A stretch of DNA of 64,000 nt, taken from NCBI GenBank assembly GCA_025998755.1, contig AP024674.1, positions 806,001 to 870,000 on the forward strand, in the 5' to 3' direction. The translations under genes and the position numbers were made by a program. Positions 34,345 to 43,101 of this stretch are shown in pieces. Positions within the stretch are counted from its first letter, which is position 1. Every line of letters begins with the position of its first letter. The notes under the pieces were generated by a model that was not told the DNA's origin, ran no database searches, and worked only from the letters and a program-made list of their open reading frames with translations. The stretch comes from Armatimonadota bacterium (GTDB lineage: Bacteria; Armatimonadota; UBA5829; DSUL01).

Positions 34345-36152
34345 GACCGGACCACTATCGTTGCAGGGTAGTTAGAACCTGCCAGCGGCACGGTGGTCAG
34401 GCGCACCTCTCTGCGTTCCCCGGGCGCCAGGGTATAACGCACGAGGGGGTGTTCCCGGCTGCCCACCACATGCGACTTGCCTACAAACTGACCGTCAATG
34501 ACGGAAGCGAAGCCCGCAATCCCGGCGGTCGGATCGAACAGGAGCTGAAAAACCTTCGATTCGCTGCTGGGGTTCTCCAGCGTCAACGCAATGTTGTAGG
34601 AAACGCCGTAGTTGCCGTACAGCACCTTCTCCTCCCCATCGTCCGGAATGGCGTGCTTGCCCACTCGGATGAACAGCCAGCGGTCTCCTGCGGCGTAGCG
34701 CTCGGAGATGGTGCGCACAGGGCTGGGATAACGGTGCCTGACCACGCGGGGCGGTGTATCTCCGTGCTCCAGCGCGGCGATGTCGAAGCTGGTCCGCCGG
34801 ACGGATGCGGGCTCGCTCACCACCCGTGTAACCACAGAGTCCGGTGCGCCCGTGATCTGCCGCATCTCTATAATGCCGCTCGCAGTCTCCATGCGCTTCA
34901 GTACCGCCGTCCAGAGCAGCATACGGCTGCGCGGTGGGATGGTCGCGATATATCCGGTTTCCGAGGCAAGATGCCGCAGGAAACGAGCCCCGGCCACGTA
35001 TCCCACCAACACCGTGTCGAGGATGGGACCGGCGTTGGCTGACAGCAGATGCACCTCCGCCGGCTGATCCGAAGTATTGGCCAGCACGATGCTAAGGCGC
35101 AGTTCGGATCGGGTGCCGTTCTGATGATGATAAAGCAGCCGGGCAGGCTTCCCCGGCTCCAGCAATGCCGCATACAGAGGCTGCGCAGTCTTCACCTGCT
35201 CCGGGAAGTTGCTATACAGCAACACCTCGGTGTCCCGTGCGGCAAGACTGGTGCGCTGGACCTCCACCGACGTTTGGATGCGCGCCGTCAGGAAACCTAC
35301 GCCATCCATCTTGATGTTCACTGGGACCCGCAGTGATGTCGCTCCCTGGGGCAAAGCCGGAGCCTTTCCGTCCACGGAAACCACGGCGAACGCTCCGGGC
35401 TGCAGTTGGCAGGCCACACGTGCTGCGCGAAGCACAGACTCTTCCACCACCTCCGCGGGAATTGCCGAACGGCCGGTCACGCGTGCCACAGGCACCGGCT
35501 GGCTGAGGGTTCCTGCATAGTGAGCCACGCGGACAGGGATGGAATCTGAGCCTTCGGGGCAGGTGATGGTCAATCGGGCATTCGCTGGATTCTTTCCCAA
35601 CACCGAGACCGTCCCGGAGCGCTCAATCCGGATTTCTGCCGCGTCCGGAGGGTCCAGCATAACCTGGAAGGGGCCGCGGGAACTGCCGGTTATCGTGGCC
35701 CGACGGGTCTCCCCGACGGGAATGGCGAGTTCGCGCTCCCGGAGTCTGACCGGCGGAAGGGTCAGCTGGCGTGTCAATTGCTGCGCCCACGTGCGGGCAA
35801 GGGCAAGAGTTGTGGTAGACTGAGCCGCCGCCTCTGCCGCGGTGGCATACGCCAGCACCTGGTGACCCCAGTACAGCTTCGCGGATCGTGCTGTGCCGGT
35901 TGCCCGGATCTTGGAAGGCGACTGACCCTGCGCTGCGAGTTGGGAGATCCTTCGTGCCACTAGGGCCGCCCGCTGTTGCGGGTCCAGCCCGGCATTGGAA
36001 GTCCGAACGGACAGGACCGGCCCGTTGTTAACATAGACGACAGCCGTTTTGCCCGAGACTCGGACATCAACTGTGACAACAGCTTCTCCCGGGCGCGCCG
36101 CCAGGGTTATCAGGATCAGGGGAATAACGGATAAGAGTCGGGATCGTCGCAT
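34341..36152 (-). CDS. Large exported beta-rich protein, unknown family
   Basis: 603 residues. The signal peptide covers about 1-24. The N-terminal region (about 25-130) contains many Ala and a VDVRVSGKTAVVYVNNGPVL stretch. The rest is a series of beta-sandwich-like segments (AIPVGETRRATITG, VPVNIKMDGVGFLTARI, YTLAPGERREVRLTTVPL), fitting surface or periplasmic structural domains. The ATG at 36152 is two bases after AAGGAGG, a very short spacing. First gene of the three-gene operon that runs to 31323. Confidence 0.6.
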   Translation of the reverse strand: MRRSRLLSVIPLILITLAARPGEAVVTVDVRVSGKTAVVYVNNGPVLSVRTSNAGLDPQQRAALVARRISQLAAQGQSPSKIRATGTARSAKLYWGHQVLAYATAAEAAAQSTTTLALARTWAQQLTRQLTLPPVRLRERELAIPVGETRRATITGSSRGPFQVMLDPPDAAEIRIERSGTVSVLGKNPANARLTITCPEGSDSIPVRVAHYAGTLSQPVPVARVTGRSAIPAEVVEESVLRAARVACQLQPGAFAVVSVDGKAPALPQGATSLRVPVNIKMDGVGFLTARIQTSVEVQRTSLAARDTEVLLYSNFPEQVKTAQPLYAALLEPGKPARLLYHHQNGTRSELRLSIVLANTSDQPAEVHLLSANAGPILDTVLVGYVAGARFLRHLASETGYIATIPPRSRMLLWTAVLKRMETASGIIEMRQITGAPDSVVTRVVSEPASVRRTSFDIAALEHGDTPPRVVRHRYPSPVRTISERYAAGDRWLFIRVGKHAIPDDGEEKVLYGNYGVSYNIALTLENPSSESKVFQLLFDPTAGIAGFASVIDGQFVGKSHVVGSREHPLVRYTLAPGERREVRLTTVPLAGSNYPATIVVRS

Positions 36153-36233
36153 GGCCTCCTTGCTCCCGGCTTCCTGATGTTCCGCAAGAGTGGTTGTGGG
36201 ATTGTACTCCCCCTGCACTCCGGTGTCAAACCA

Positions 36234-38609
36234 TCAGCCTTTTCCGCAGACTATTTGCTCCGTCCGGTCTATGTCCGAAGGTCGCCCCATGACAATCAGT
36301 TCATCACCCGGCTGGATGATGAAATCCGGGTCAGGGTTCGTGTGCACCTTCTCCCCGTTCCGTTTGATTGCCAGCACGGTTATGCCATATTCCTGGCGCA
36401 CCCGGGCCTCGCGGAGGCTCTTGCCGGAGAGGGGGCATCCCTCCGAGACCTGCAAGTCTCCCAGTTCCAGGTCCTCGCTCTCGTTGTGGACTACCAGGTC
36501 CAGGAAGTCCATGGTCCGGGGCTTGATTACGGCGGCGGCAATTCGCTTCCCGCCCAGAGTGTAGGGCGACATGACCCGGTCCGCACCGGCGCGCTTTAGC
36601 TTCTGTTCGTTCTCATCGCGGATGGACCGGGCCACAATATAAAGATTGGGATTCAATCCCCGCGCCGTCAGGACGATGAAGACGTTCTCTTCATCCGTCG
36701 CGGTGACGGCGATCAACCCTTTCGCCTTGCTGATGTTCGCCCGGTGGAGCACCTCGTCGTCAGTCGCTTTTCCTTCGATGTAGAGCGTGTCGTGCTCGAT
36801 GAGCGAAGGGATCTGCTCCGGGTTCCACTCTATGACGACGTAGGGGATGTTGTTCGCCCGCAGATCTTTGACGATCTGCTTCCCCATGCGGCCGTACCCG
36901 CAGACGATATAATGGTCCTTCAGTCTGGCGATTGCGTCGTCCATTCGTCTTCGCTTCTCCCTGGCTTCCGTTTCCTCCAGCAGGTCGGCCGCCTCTGCGG
37001 CCGCATCGGAAAAAGGCTCAAGCACCACGTGCGCGCCGGCTTTCAAAAGCTCCGGCGTGTCCTCGGGACGCTGGGCTGTCAGCGCAAGGTTTCCGTCATA
37101 GCCGTGCGCCTTCAGACTGTGCGCCAGCGTCAAGTTGACATCCCGTGAGGGGATAGCGCTCAACACCCAGCGCGCTGTTGAGAGCGGCAGCATGGCCGGA
37201 AACTCCGGGTCCTGCGCGTCACCGAACCAGGCCGCCCTACCCATTCTGTTCCATTCGCGGACGGTCTGGGGATCGAAATCTACTCCCAGCACCCGCCGCC
37301 CGCGCTGCTCCAGCTCCCGGACGATACCGCTGCCGTATCTCCCGCAGCCGAACAGAATGGTGTCCGCCGCTGCTCCCTCCCCGTGCTCGGTGTCCAGCTC
37401 CTGTTCACGGAATGCGTTTTTGCGCTCAAAAATGCGCAAGTACGGCGACAGAATTCCGTACAACTGCTGGGAATAAAGGATCAAATAAGTGGAAAGGCCG
37501 ATGGTCACCAGGCCCACCAGCGTGACCACGCCCACATCGCCCTCGTCAATATGCCCCAGGCTGAAACCAAGCGACGCCAGGATGAGCGAGAACTCGCTAA
37601 TCTGCGCAACGGTCAGACCGGCGAGGAAACTGGTGCGGCTGCGATAGCCCATCACCCCCATGATGATCATCACGATGATCGGGTTTCCGATGAGCACGAA
37701 AAGCGACAGCGGGACTGCCCTCCACACCTGGCTTCCCAGCAGGCCCAGATTCAGTCTGGCTCCCAGCTCGATGAAAAAGAACAGCAGCAGAAAGTCGCGC
37801 AGGCTGACAAGCCTGGCTCCGAGGATCTCCCGATAGCGTGTCGAGGCCAGGGAGATGCCGGCCAGAAACGCGCCCACCTCTTTGCTAAAGCCCAACCATT
37901 CGCACAGCCCGGCCAAAGCGACAGCCCAGGAGATTGCGCCCAGCACCAGCAGCTCCGATGATCGGGCGAAGAAGTCCACAACCCGAGGGATAGCGAAGGC
38001 CATGAGAAGGCCGAGACCAGCGATCAGTGCCGCTCCTTTGGCGACAATGACCACAATATGCGCCCATAGCGGTAGGTCGCTCTGGCCGCCGAAGGCCGAC
38101 AGAAAGATCATCGCCAGCACCACTACCACGTCCTGCACGATCAGAAAGCCAATGGCGATGCGTCCATGAAGCGAGTCGGTCTCCCGCTTGTCTGACAGCA
38201 GCTTGACGATGATAATGGTGCTGGAGAATGTCAGCGCGACAGCCACATAGAGCGCGCTGATCGGCCGGAGTCCCAGAGCGATGCAGATGATGTAGCCGCC
38301 GATCGTGGTAAACGCCACCTGCCCCAGACCTGTGGCCAGCGCGACGGGCCCCATCGTGCGGATAAGACCCACGTCCAGCTTGAGCCCCACCACGAACAGC
38401 AGCAGGGCCAATCCCAGTTCCGCCAGTAGATGGATCTGGTCGGACTTGTCTACCCAGCCCAGTCCGCTGGGGCCCACCAGGATCCCCACACCGATGAAAC
38501 CTACGAGCAGGGGCTGGCGGAGCCGAATGGCGACAGCGCCCACCGCTGCAGCTACAAGCAGCAGCAGCACAATCTGATCGAACAGGTTGCGGCTGATCTC
38601 AATGCCCAA
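36234..38609 (-). CDS. CPA2 cation/proton antiporter with two RCK-N domains
   Basis: A 791-residue membrane protein. Residues about 1-395 form the KefB/RosB-type exchanger (12 or so helices; TFSSTIIIVKLLSDK, FLIVQDVVVVLAM and KEVGAFLAG motifs). Then come two nucleotide-binding RCK-N domains: FGCGRYGSGIV near 418 and CGYGRMGKQIV near 566, each with an intact GxGxxG and a following acidic residue. One RCK-C domain (about 700-785) ends it. Family members exchange K+ or Na+ for H+ and are gated by nucleotides. Two tandem RCK-N domains in one chain are unusual. Confidence 0.88.
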   Translation of the reverse strand: MGIEISRNLFDQIVLLLLVAAAVGAVAIRLRQPLLVGFIGVGILVGPSGLGWVDKSDQIHLLAELGLALLLFVVGLKLDVGLIRTMGPVALATGLGQVAFTTIGGYIICIALGLRPISALYVAVALTFSSTIIIVKLLSDKRETDSLHGRIAIGFLIVQDVVVVLAMIFLSAFGGQSDLPLWAHIVVIVAKGAALIAGLGLLMAFAIPRVVDFFARSSELLVLGAISWAVALAGLCEWLGFSKEVGAFLAGISLASTRYREILGARLVSLRDFLLLFFFIELGARLNLGLLGSQVWRAVPLSLFVLIGNPIIVMIIMGVMGYRSRTSFLAGLTVAQISEFSLILASLGFSLGHIDEGDVGVVTLVGLVTIGLSTYLILYSQQLYGILSPYLRIFERKNAFREQELDTEHGEGAAADTILFGCGRYGSGIVRELEQRGRRVLGVDFDPQTVREWNRMGRAAWFGDAQDPEFPAMLPLSTARWVLSAIPSRDVNLTLAHSLKAHGYDGNLALTAQRPEDTPELLKAGAHVVLEPFSDAAAEAADLLEETEAREKRRRMDDAIARLKDHYIVCGYGRMGKQIVKDLRANNIPYVVIEWNPEQIPSLIEHDTLYIEGKATDDEVLHRANISKAKGLIAVTATDEENVFIVLTARGLNPNLYIVARSIRDENEQKLKRAGADRVMSPYTLGGKRIAAAVIKPRTMDFLDLVVHNESEDLELGDLQVSEGCPLSGKSLREARVRQEYGITVLAIKRNGEKVHTNPDPDFIIQPGDELIVMGRPSDIDRTEQIVCGKG

Positions 38610-38664
38610 AGCAAAAGCGCCCGGGGACGCGGCGGATGTGGTCTTTCCGGCCGCGTCCCCGACG

Positions 38665-38670
38665 TATAAT
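38665..38670 (+). promoter_or_regulatory. Candidate -10 box for the transglutaminase gene
   Basis: A perfect TATAAT. No good -35 is seen at the right distance. The start would be near 38677, about 65 bases before the ATG. It shares the 132-base divergent region with the antiporter gene on the other strand, in which I see nothing else. Confidence 0.4.
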
Positions 38671-38741
38671 AGTGTCAGTTGGTGGCGTCCAACAAGAGGG
38701 CAGAATGGGGGACCGGCTGAGGCCGCACGGGAAGGCTCAAA

Positions 38742-40001
38742 ATGAAAACGGGAGTGGAAAAGCTTTCAAAGCAGTTTTTGATCTGGGTGGCAGTGGCACT
38801 TGCGCTGGGCTTGAGCATTCCCGCTACCTGCGAGGAGGACCGCTACGCCCGCGCGGACGCCGTGGCGCTGGCTGTCCGGAGCGAGCATGCCGCTTCCATC
38901 GCCTCACTTGCAAGGGCCCTGACAGCCGGACTGACATCGGACGAAGAGCGCGCGCGGGCGATATTCCGCTGGATCGCGGAGAACGTGTCCTACTCGGCCA
39001 GGACTCCGGCTTCAAGCGGTGGGGTAGACGCTGTCCTGCGCAGCCGTACCGCCGCCTGCGAGGGATACGCCGGTCTTTTCGCGGCGATCTGCCGGGCGGC
39101 GGGGATGGAGGCACAGGTGGTCGGCGGCTACTCCAAAGGCTATCACTACAGGGCGGGAGGAGCGCTTTCCCCGAAACCGGACCACGCCTGGAATGCGGTG
39201 AAGATCGACGGGGTCTGGAGGCTGGTGGATTGCACCTGGGGGACAGGCTATCTGGACGACTCAGGGCGTTTTCATCGCCTCTTCAACAGTCACTACTTCC
39301 TGACCCCACCCGAAGAGTTCATCTTCGATCATTTACCCGAGGATCCGAAGTGGCAACTGCTGCCCAGGCCTCTGTCCCGGGAGGAGTATCACCAGCTTGT
39401 TATGGTGCGGCCCCCGTTCTTCCGGTATAGCTTGCGACCTGTTAGTCACAGGCAGGCTGAGATCCGTCTGCGAGGTCCGGGGTCTGTGACGATGGGCGCT
39501 CCCGCGAACGTGGCTCTGATGGCACGCCTGTATTCGGGCGATGCGGAGGTGGCTGGCACTCCCGTATTTGTGCGGCGCTCCTCAAACGCCGAAGTGCTGA
39601 TCAATCCGCCGGCTGCGGGAGCGTACCGGCTCCGCCTTTTCGCAAAGAGCTGTGATAGCAGCGGTCCCTACGAGTGGGCGGCGGAATACTCCATCAAGGC
39701 GGACGTCCCGGGGGAGCCTGACGCATATCCTCGCGCTTATGAGGCCTACTACAAAAGAAGCGTTTGCCTCGATGGTCCCGTCAGCAGGCGTCTCACTGCA
39801 GGACAACCCGTGAACTTCCGCGTCAGGGTTCCGGAAGCAGGCCAGGTGGCCCTGGTCTCGGGAGACGAATGGACGTTCCTTGAAGAGGAGGAGGGCTGGC
39901 GGGTAGGAACGGTCCTCCCGAAGAAGGGGACTCTTCAGCTGGCGGCAGCATTTGCCGGATCGGACCGGTTTGAAGTGTTGCTGTCATACGATGTCCAATA
40001 G
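38742..40001 (+). CDS. Exported transglutaminase-like protein (kyphoscoliosis-peptidase type)
   Basis: A 419-residue exported protein (signal peptide about 1-29). The transglutaminase core has the catalytic triad C105 (AACEGYAGLFAAICR), H148 (PDHAWNAVKI) and D163 (WRLVDCTWG). A beta-sandwich C-terminal half resembles the extra domains of kyphoscoliosis-peptidase proteins. Such enzymes cut or crosslink peptides outside the cell. A GGAAGG site precedes the ATG. The OB-like gene follows 48 bases later. Confidence 0.85.
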   Translation: MKTGVEKLSKQFLIWVAVALALGLSIPATCEEDRYARADAVALAVRSEHAASIASLARALTAGLTSDEERARAIFRWIAENVSYSARTPASSGGVDAVLRSRTAACEGYAGLFAAICRAAGMEAQVVGGYSKGYHYRAGGALSPKPDHAWNAVKIDGVWRLVDCTWGTGYLDDSGRFHRLFNSHYFLTPPEEFIFDHLPEDPKWQLLPRPLSREEYHQLVMVRPPFFRYSLRPVSHRQAEIRLRGPGSVTMGAPANVALMARLYSGDAEVAGTPVFVRRSSNAEVLINPPAAGAYRLRLFAKSCDSSGPYEWAAEYSIKADVPGEPDAYPRAYEAYYKRSVCLDGPVSRRLTAGQPVNFRVRVPEAGQVALVSGDEWTFLEEEEGWRVGTVLPKKGTLQLAAAFAGSDRFEVLLSYDVQ

Positions 40002-40049
40002 AGTTGTTGCGCGGTGCGCGTCCCGGAGAGATGGTGAAAGGGAGGCGAG

Positions 40050-41312
40050 ATGGTGAAACCCGTGCTTTGCGCAATCTTCACCCTGGTGGTGCTCTTAGGC
40101 CTGACGGCTGCCTGCGGGGCGGATAGCGTAGCGCTTGCGAAGTTGAAGCCCGATGGCGTGCCTGCCGCGCTGGCTGGCGTGTCCGTGACCGCAGTGTACG
40201 ATAACGCTTTCTATGTGCAGTCGCCCGGGTCTCACTGTGGGCTCAGGGTCCAGCTCCCAGAACACACCGTGGCGGTCGGGGATCTGGTGAATGTTTCCGG
40301 CGTGATGGGCACGCTGTCTACCGGCGAGCGCTTCTTGCAGGCGGATACCGTCACGCCTTCAGGGCAATCGCTGGTGCAGCCTGTCTGGCTCCGGACGCGC
40401 GATGTGGGGGGAGGCGACTGGTTGTTCGATCCGGATACCGGGGCTGGCCAGCGTGGCGTCCCGGGTGGGGCCGGCCTGAACAACGTCGGACTGCTGATCA
40501 GCGTCGCAGGAAAGGTGACCGCGGCCGGACCCGACTGGTTTGCTGTGGATGACGGTTCGGGATCTCCTGGCGCCTCCGGTGTCGGAGGTCTTCGCATATC
40601 GGCGGCAAACGTCCTGGTCCCTCCTACCGGCGCGCCGGTGCGGGTAACGGGCATCAGTTCTCTCCGCACGGAGGCCGGGACGCCTGCCGCGTTGCTCTTC
40701 CCGCGCACGGCCTCAGACGTGGCGCTCATCGGAGGCGCAATATCGGGCCGCGTGTTGATGTCCGCGAACCAGATTGTGTCTCTGAATATTGGGTCGCCTC
40801 ATCCGTGTCCGGATAGCTATGTGGGCATGTGGGAAGTTTTTGCTCCGGCCGGAGCGCTGCGGTTCCGAATGCATTTCACGCAGGTGGATCTGGACGTCCT
40901 GGACGTGCTGCAGATTCTGGGGCCGGGCGGAGAGCTGAGGCAGGAGATCAGTTGGCTGCTCTACAACTTACCCCTGACCGATTTCTGGAGCGCATGGATC
41001 CCGGGGAACTCCGCCACGCTGCGTCTGGAGACGGACGAGCGGTTCTTCCTGCCCTCGCGATACGGCTTCCAGTGCGATCGTCTTGAAGCGGAGATGGCGG
41101 GGACCGGCGTGCCGGGGGTGACGCTGACCATTACACCCGGAGGATACAGTGCGGTTAGTGGTCCGGATGGACGATATCTGATCCCCGCGTTGCCAGAGGG
41201 TGCCTACCGGTTGACCCCGTCACTATCCGGGGCGAGTTTTCTGCCTCCGTTCGCGGACATCTTGGTGATGGACGGAGAGGCGCTCCACGGACTGGATTTC
41301 TTGAAACAGTAA
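40050..41312 (+). CDS. Exported OB-like repeat protein with Ig-like tail
   Basis: A 420-residue protein, signal peptide about 1-23. The N-terminal part repeats OB-like modules (GDLVNVSGVMGTLSTGER, GLLISVAGKVT, WFAVDDGSGS, GLRISAAN, VRVTGISS), clearly the same family as the 28170-28979 product. A middle domain (about 250-345) precedes a carboxypeptidase-regulatory-like beta sandwich (GVTLTITPGGYSAVSGPDG, YLIPALPEGAYRL). GGGAGG lies before the ATG. Function unknown; a surface or periplasmic binding role is plausible. Confidence 0.65.
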   Translation: MVKPVLCAIFTLVVLLGLTAACGADSVALAKLKPDGVPAALAGVSVTAVYDNAFYVQSPGSHCGLRVQLPEHTVAVGDLVNVSGVMGTLSTGERFLQADTVTPSGQSLVQPVWLRTRDVGGGDWLFDPDTGAGQRGVPGGAGLNNVGLLISVAGKVTAAGPDWFAVDDGSGSPGASGVGGLRISAANVLVPPTGAPVRVTGISSLRTEAGTPAALLFPRTASDVALIGGAISGRVLMSANQIVSLNIGSPHPCPDSYVGMWEVFAPAGALRFRMHFTQVDLDVLDVLQILGPGGELRQEISWLLYNLPLTDFWSAWIPGNSATLRLETDERFFLPSRYGFQCDRLEAEMAGTGVPGVTLTITPGGYSAVSGPDGRYLIPALPEGAYRLTPSLSGASFLPPFADILVMDGEALHGLDFLKQ

Positions 41313-41327
41313 AGGCTCGGGAACGCT

Positions 41328-41348
41328 GGCGGCATTCAGAATGCCGCC
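41328..41348 (+). other. Perfect hairpin in the hexomutase leader
   Basis: GGCGGCATT (41328-41336) pairs with AATGCCGCC (41340-41348) around the loop CAG. It buries the ATG at 41341, which argues for translation from the ATG at 41368. With no T-run it is not a terminator. Confidence 0.6.
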
Positions 41349-41367
41349 GGAACGGAAAGGATTCTGC

Positions 41368-43089
41368 ATGCTGGACCTTCTGCGAGAGGCGCTGAAGGAT
41401 AGCGCGCTCGTGCAAAGCTTCTCCGGAGTCAGGACTCGCTTCGGGGATTCCGGCCGCATCAGCCCTGCCCACGAAGCGCTGGCGGCGGTGTATGGCTACT
41501 GCTATGCGCGGGACCTCCCCGAGAAGGATGCTCCGCTCGTGCTCGCGCGGGATCCGCGTCCCAGCGGACCTGCCATCACGCAGGCGCTGGTCAGAGGCTT
41601 CCTTGCCGCCGGCTGCCGCCGGATAGTGGACCTGGGAGTCATTACAACCCCTCTGGGGCAGGCTGCCGTACGCTCGTTCAAGGCAGGGGGTGGAGTCATT
41701 GTCACGGCGAGCCACAACCCTCTTTCGGACAACGGCTGGAAGTTCCTGACAGGATTGGCCGGCTACCGGTCGGGAGACGCTCCGGCCGGCGCCCTTCTGT
41801 CCGCTCCGCGGATGGAACGCATCGTGCAGAGCGTGGCGGATGTCGCCACTCTGGGTGATGTGGCTGTCCAGCGGGCGATCGAGAGCGTCTCGGGAGAAGA
41901 GGCGTTCACGGCGCTTGTGCGGTCAGGATCCCGGCGTGTCCACACCCGGGCAGTGGATGCCTATCTGGAGACTGTCACGAACGACTGGGGGCTGGACGTC
42001 GAAGCTCTTATGCGACGGCCGATGGGTCCGGTTCTGCTCGATCCGAATGGCGGCGCGGCGTCAGGAGTGGCAAGCGCGGTTCTGGAGGCGCTTGGCATTC
42101 GAGTGTATGAAATGAACGCCGAGCTTGGACGTCCTTCCCATCCCATTGACACAGACAGCGTCAACCCCGAAACGGGAGAGCACATTCTCACCCGTGTGGC
42201 GCGGGCTGTGCGCTCCTGTGAGGCGCAGTTCGGAGTGGCATTCGACTACGACGCGGATCGGGGAAATGTGGTCCTCCCCGGCGACACATCCGATGCCGTG
42301 GTCGCTCCGCAGGAGATCAGCGCACTGAATGTGGCGCTGGCGCTTGCGCGTGTTGAAGTATCGGGAAGCGGCGGACGCCGGGTCTGCGTGGTGGCTTCGG
42401 ACGCCACCTCCGGCCGGGTGGATCAGATTGCGGCTCAGTTCGGAGCGGAGGTGCATCGGGTCGAGACGGGCGAGGTGAATGTGGTCACCCGGATGCGCCA
42501 GCTTTTCGAGGAAGGCGCCCTCGTCCCGGTGGGCGTGGAGGGCCCGAACGGCGGAACGGTGTTCGCCGGGTCCACCTGCCGTGACGGCGTGCTTACAGCT
42601 CTCTCCTGCGCGCTGGCGGTTTCCGGGGAGGATGCCACACGCATCTGGCGTGAGAAAAGCGGGCACGGTGCGGGAACTTGCGCCCTGGAAGAACTGCTGC
42701 AAACCCTTCCGCAATGGAGCACACCGGCGGCGCGTGTGGTGCTGGAGAACACCGGACCGCATTCCGAGGTCAAAAAACAGATGGAGGAACGCTTCCGGAA
42801 GGAGATCTGGCCCAGGCTAGCCACACGGTTCCGCGACTACCGCATTCTCAACTATGAAGGCACAGAGTGCGTGGAGACTCGCCGCGGCGACGAGGCGGGA
42901 GGGTGGCGCGTGGACCTGCTCCGGAATGGAGAGTGCTGCTTCATTTTCGCTCGCGGGTCCCGGACAGAGGCCGGTGTATGGCGGGTCATCGCGGACTCAC
43001 CGGATGCCGATGAGGCGAGGCTTCTTCTGGATCTGGGACAGGATCTGCTGCGCAGCGTGGAAAGCGCGGCGGTTGGCGGGAAAGAGTAG
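41368..43089 (+). CDS. Phosphoglucomutase/phosphomannomutase-family protein
   Basis: A 573-residue alpha-D-phosphohexomutase, which moves a phosphate between C1 and C6 of a hexose. The phosphoserine is S115 in TASHNPLSDNG. The metal-binding loop is D293-Y-D295-A-D297-R (family DGDxDR; Tyr here replaces Gly). The sugar loop reads EGPNGGTVF, unlike the usual GEMSGH, and the final phosphate loop is RGSRTEAGV. These changes suggest a substrate other than glucose or mannose phosphate. AAAGGA is spaced correctly for 41368. The next gene follows by 12 bases. Confidence 0.85.
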   Translation: MLDLLREALKDSALVQSFSGVRTRFGDSGRISPAHEALAAVYGYCYARDLPEKDAPLVLARDPRPSGPAITQALVRGFLAAGCRRIVDLGVITTPLGQAAVRSFKAGGGVIVTASHNPLSDNGWKFLTGLAGYRSGDAPAGALLSAPRMERIVQSVADVATLGDVAVQRAIESVSGEEAFTALVRSGSRRVHTRAVDAYLETVTNDWGLDVEALMRRPMGPVLLDPNGGAASGVASAVLEALGIRVYEMNAELGRPSHPIDTDSVNPETGEHILTRVARAVRSCEAQFGVAFDYDADRGNVVLPGDTSDAVVAPQEISALNVALALARVEVSGSGGRRVCVVASDATSGRVDQIAAQFGAEVHRVETGEVNVVTRMRQLFEEGALVPVGVEGPNGGTVFAGSTCRDGVLTALSCALAVSGEDATRIWREKSGHGAGTCALEELLQTLPQWSTPAARVVLENTGPHSEVKKQMEERFRKEIWPRLATRFRDYRILNYEGTECVETRRGDEAGGWRVDLLRNGECCFIFARGSRTEAGVWRVIADSPDADEARLLLDLGQDLLRSVESAAVGGKE

Positions 43090-43101
43090 GGTTATCCGGA
43101 C

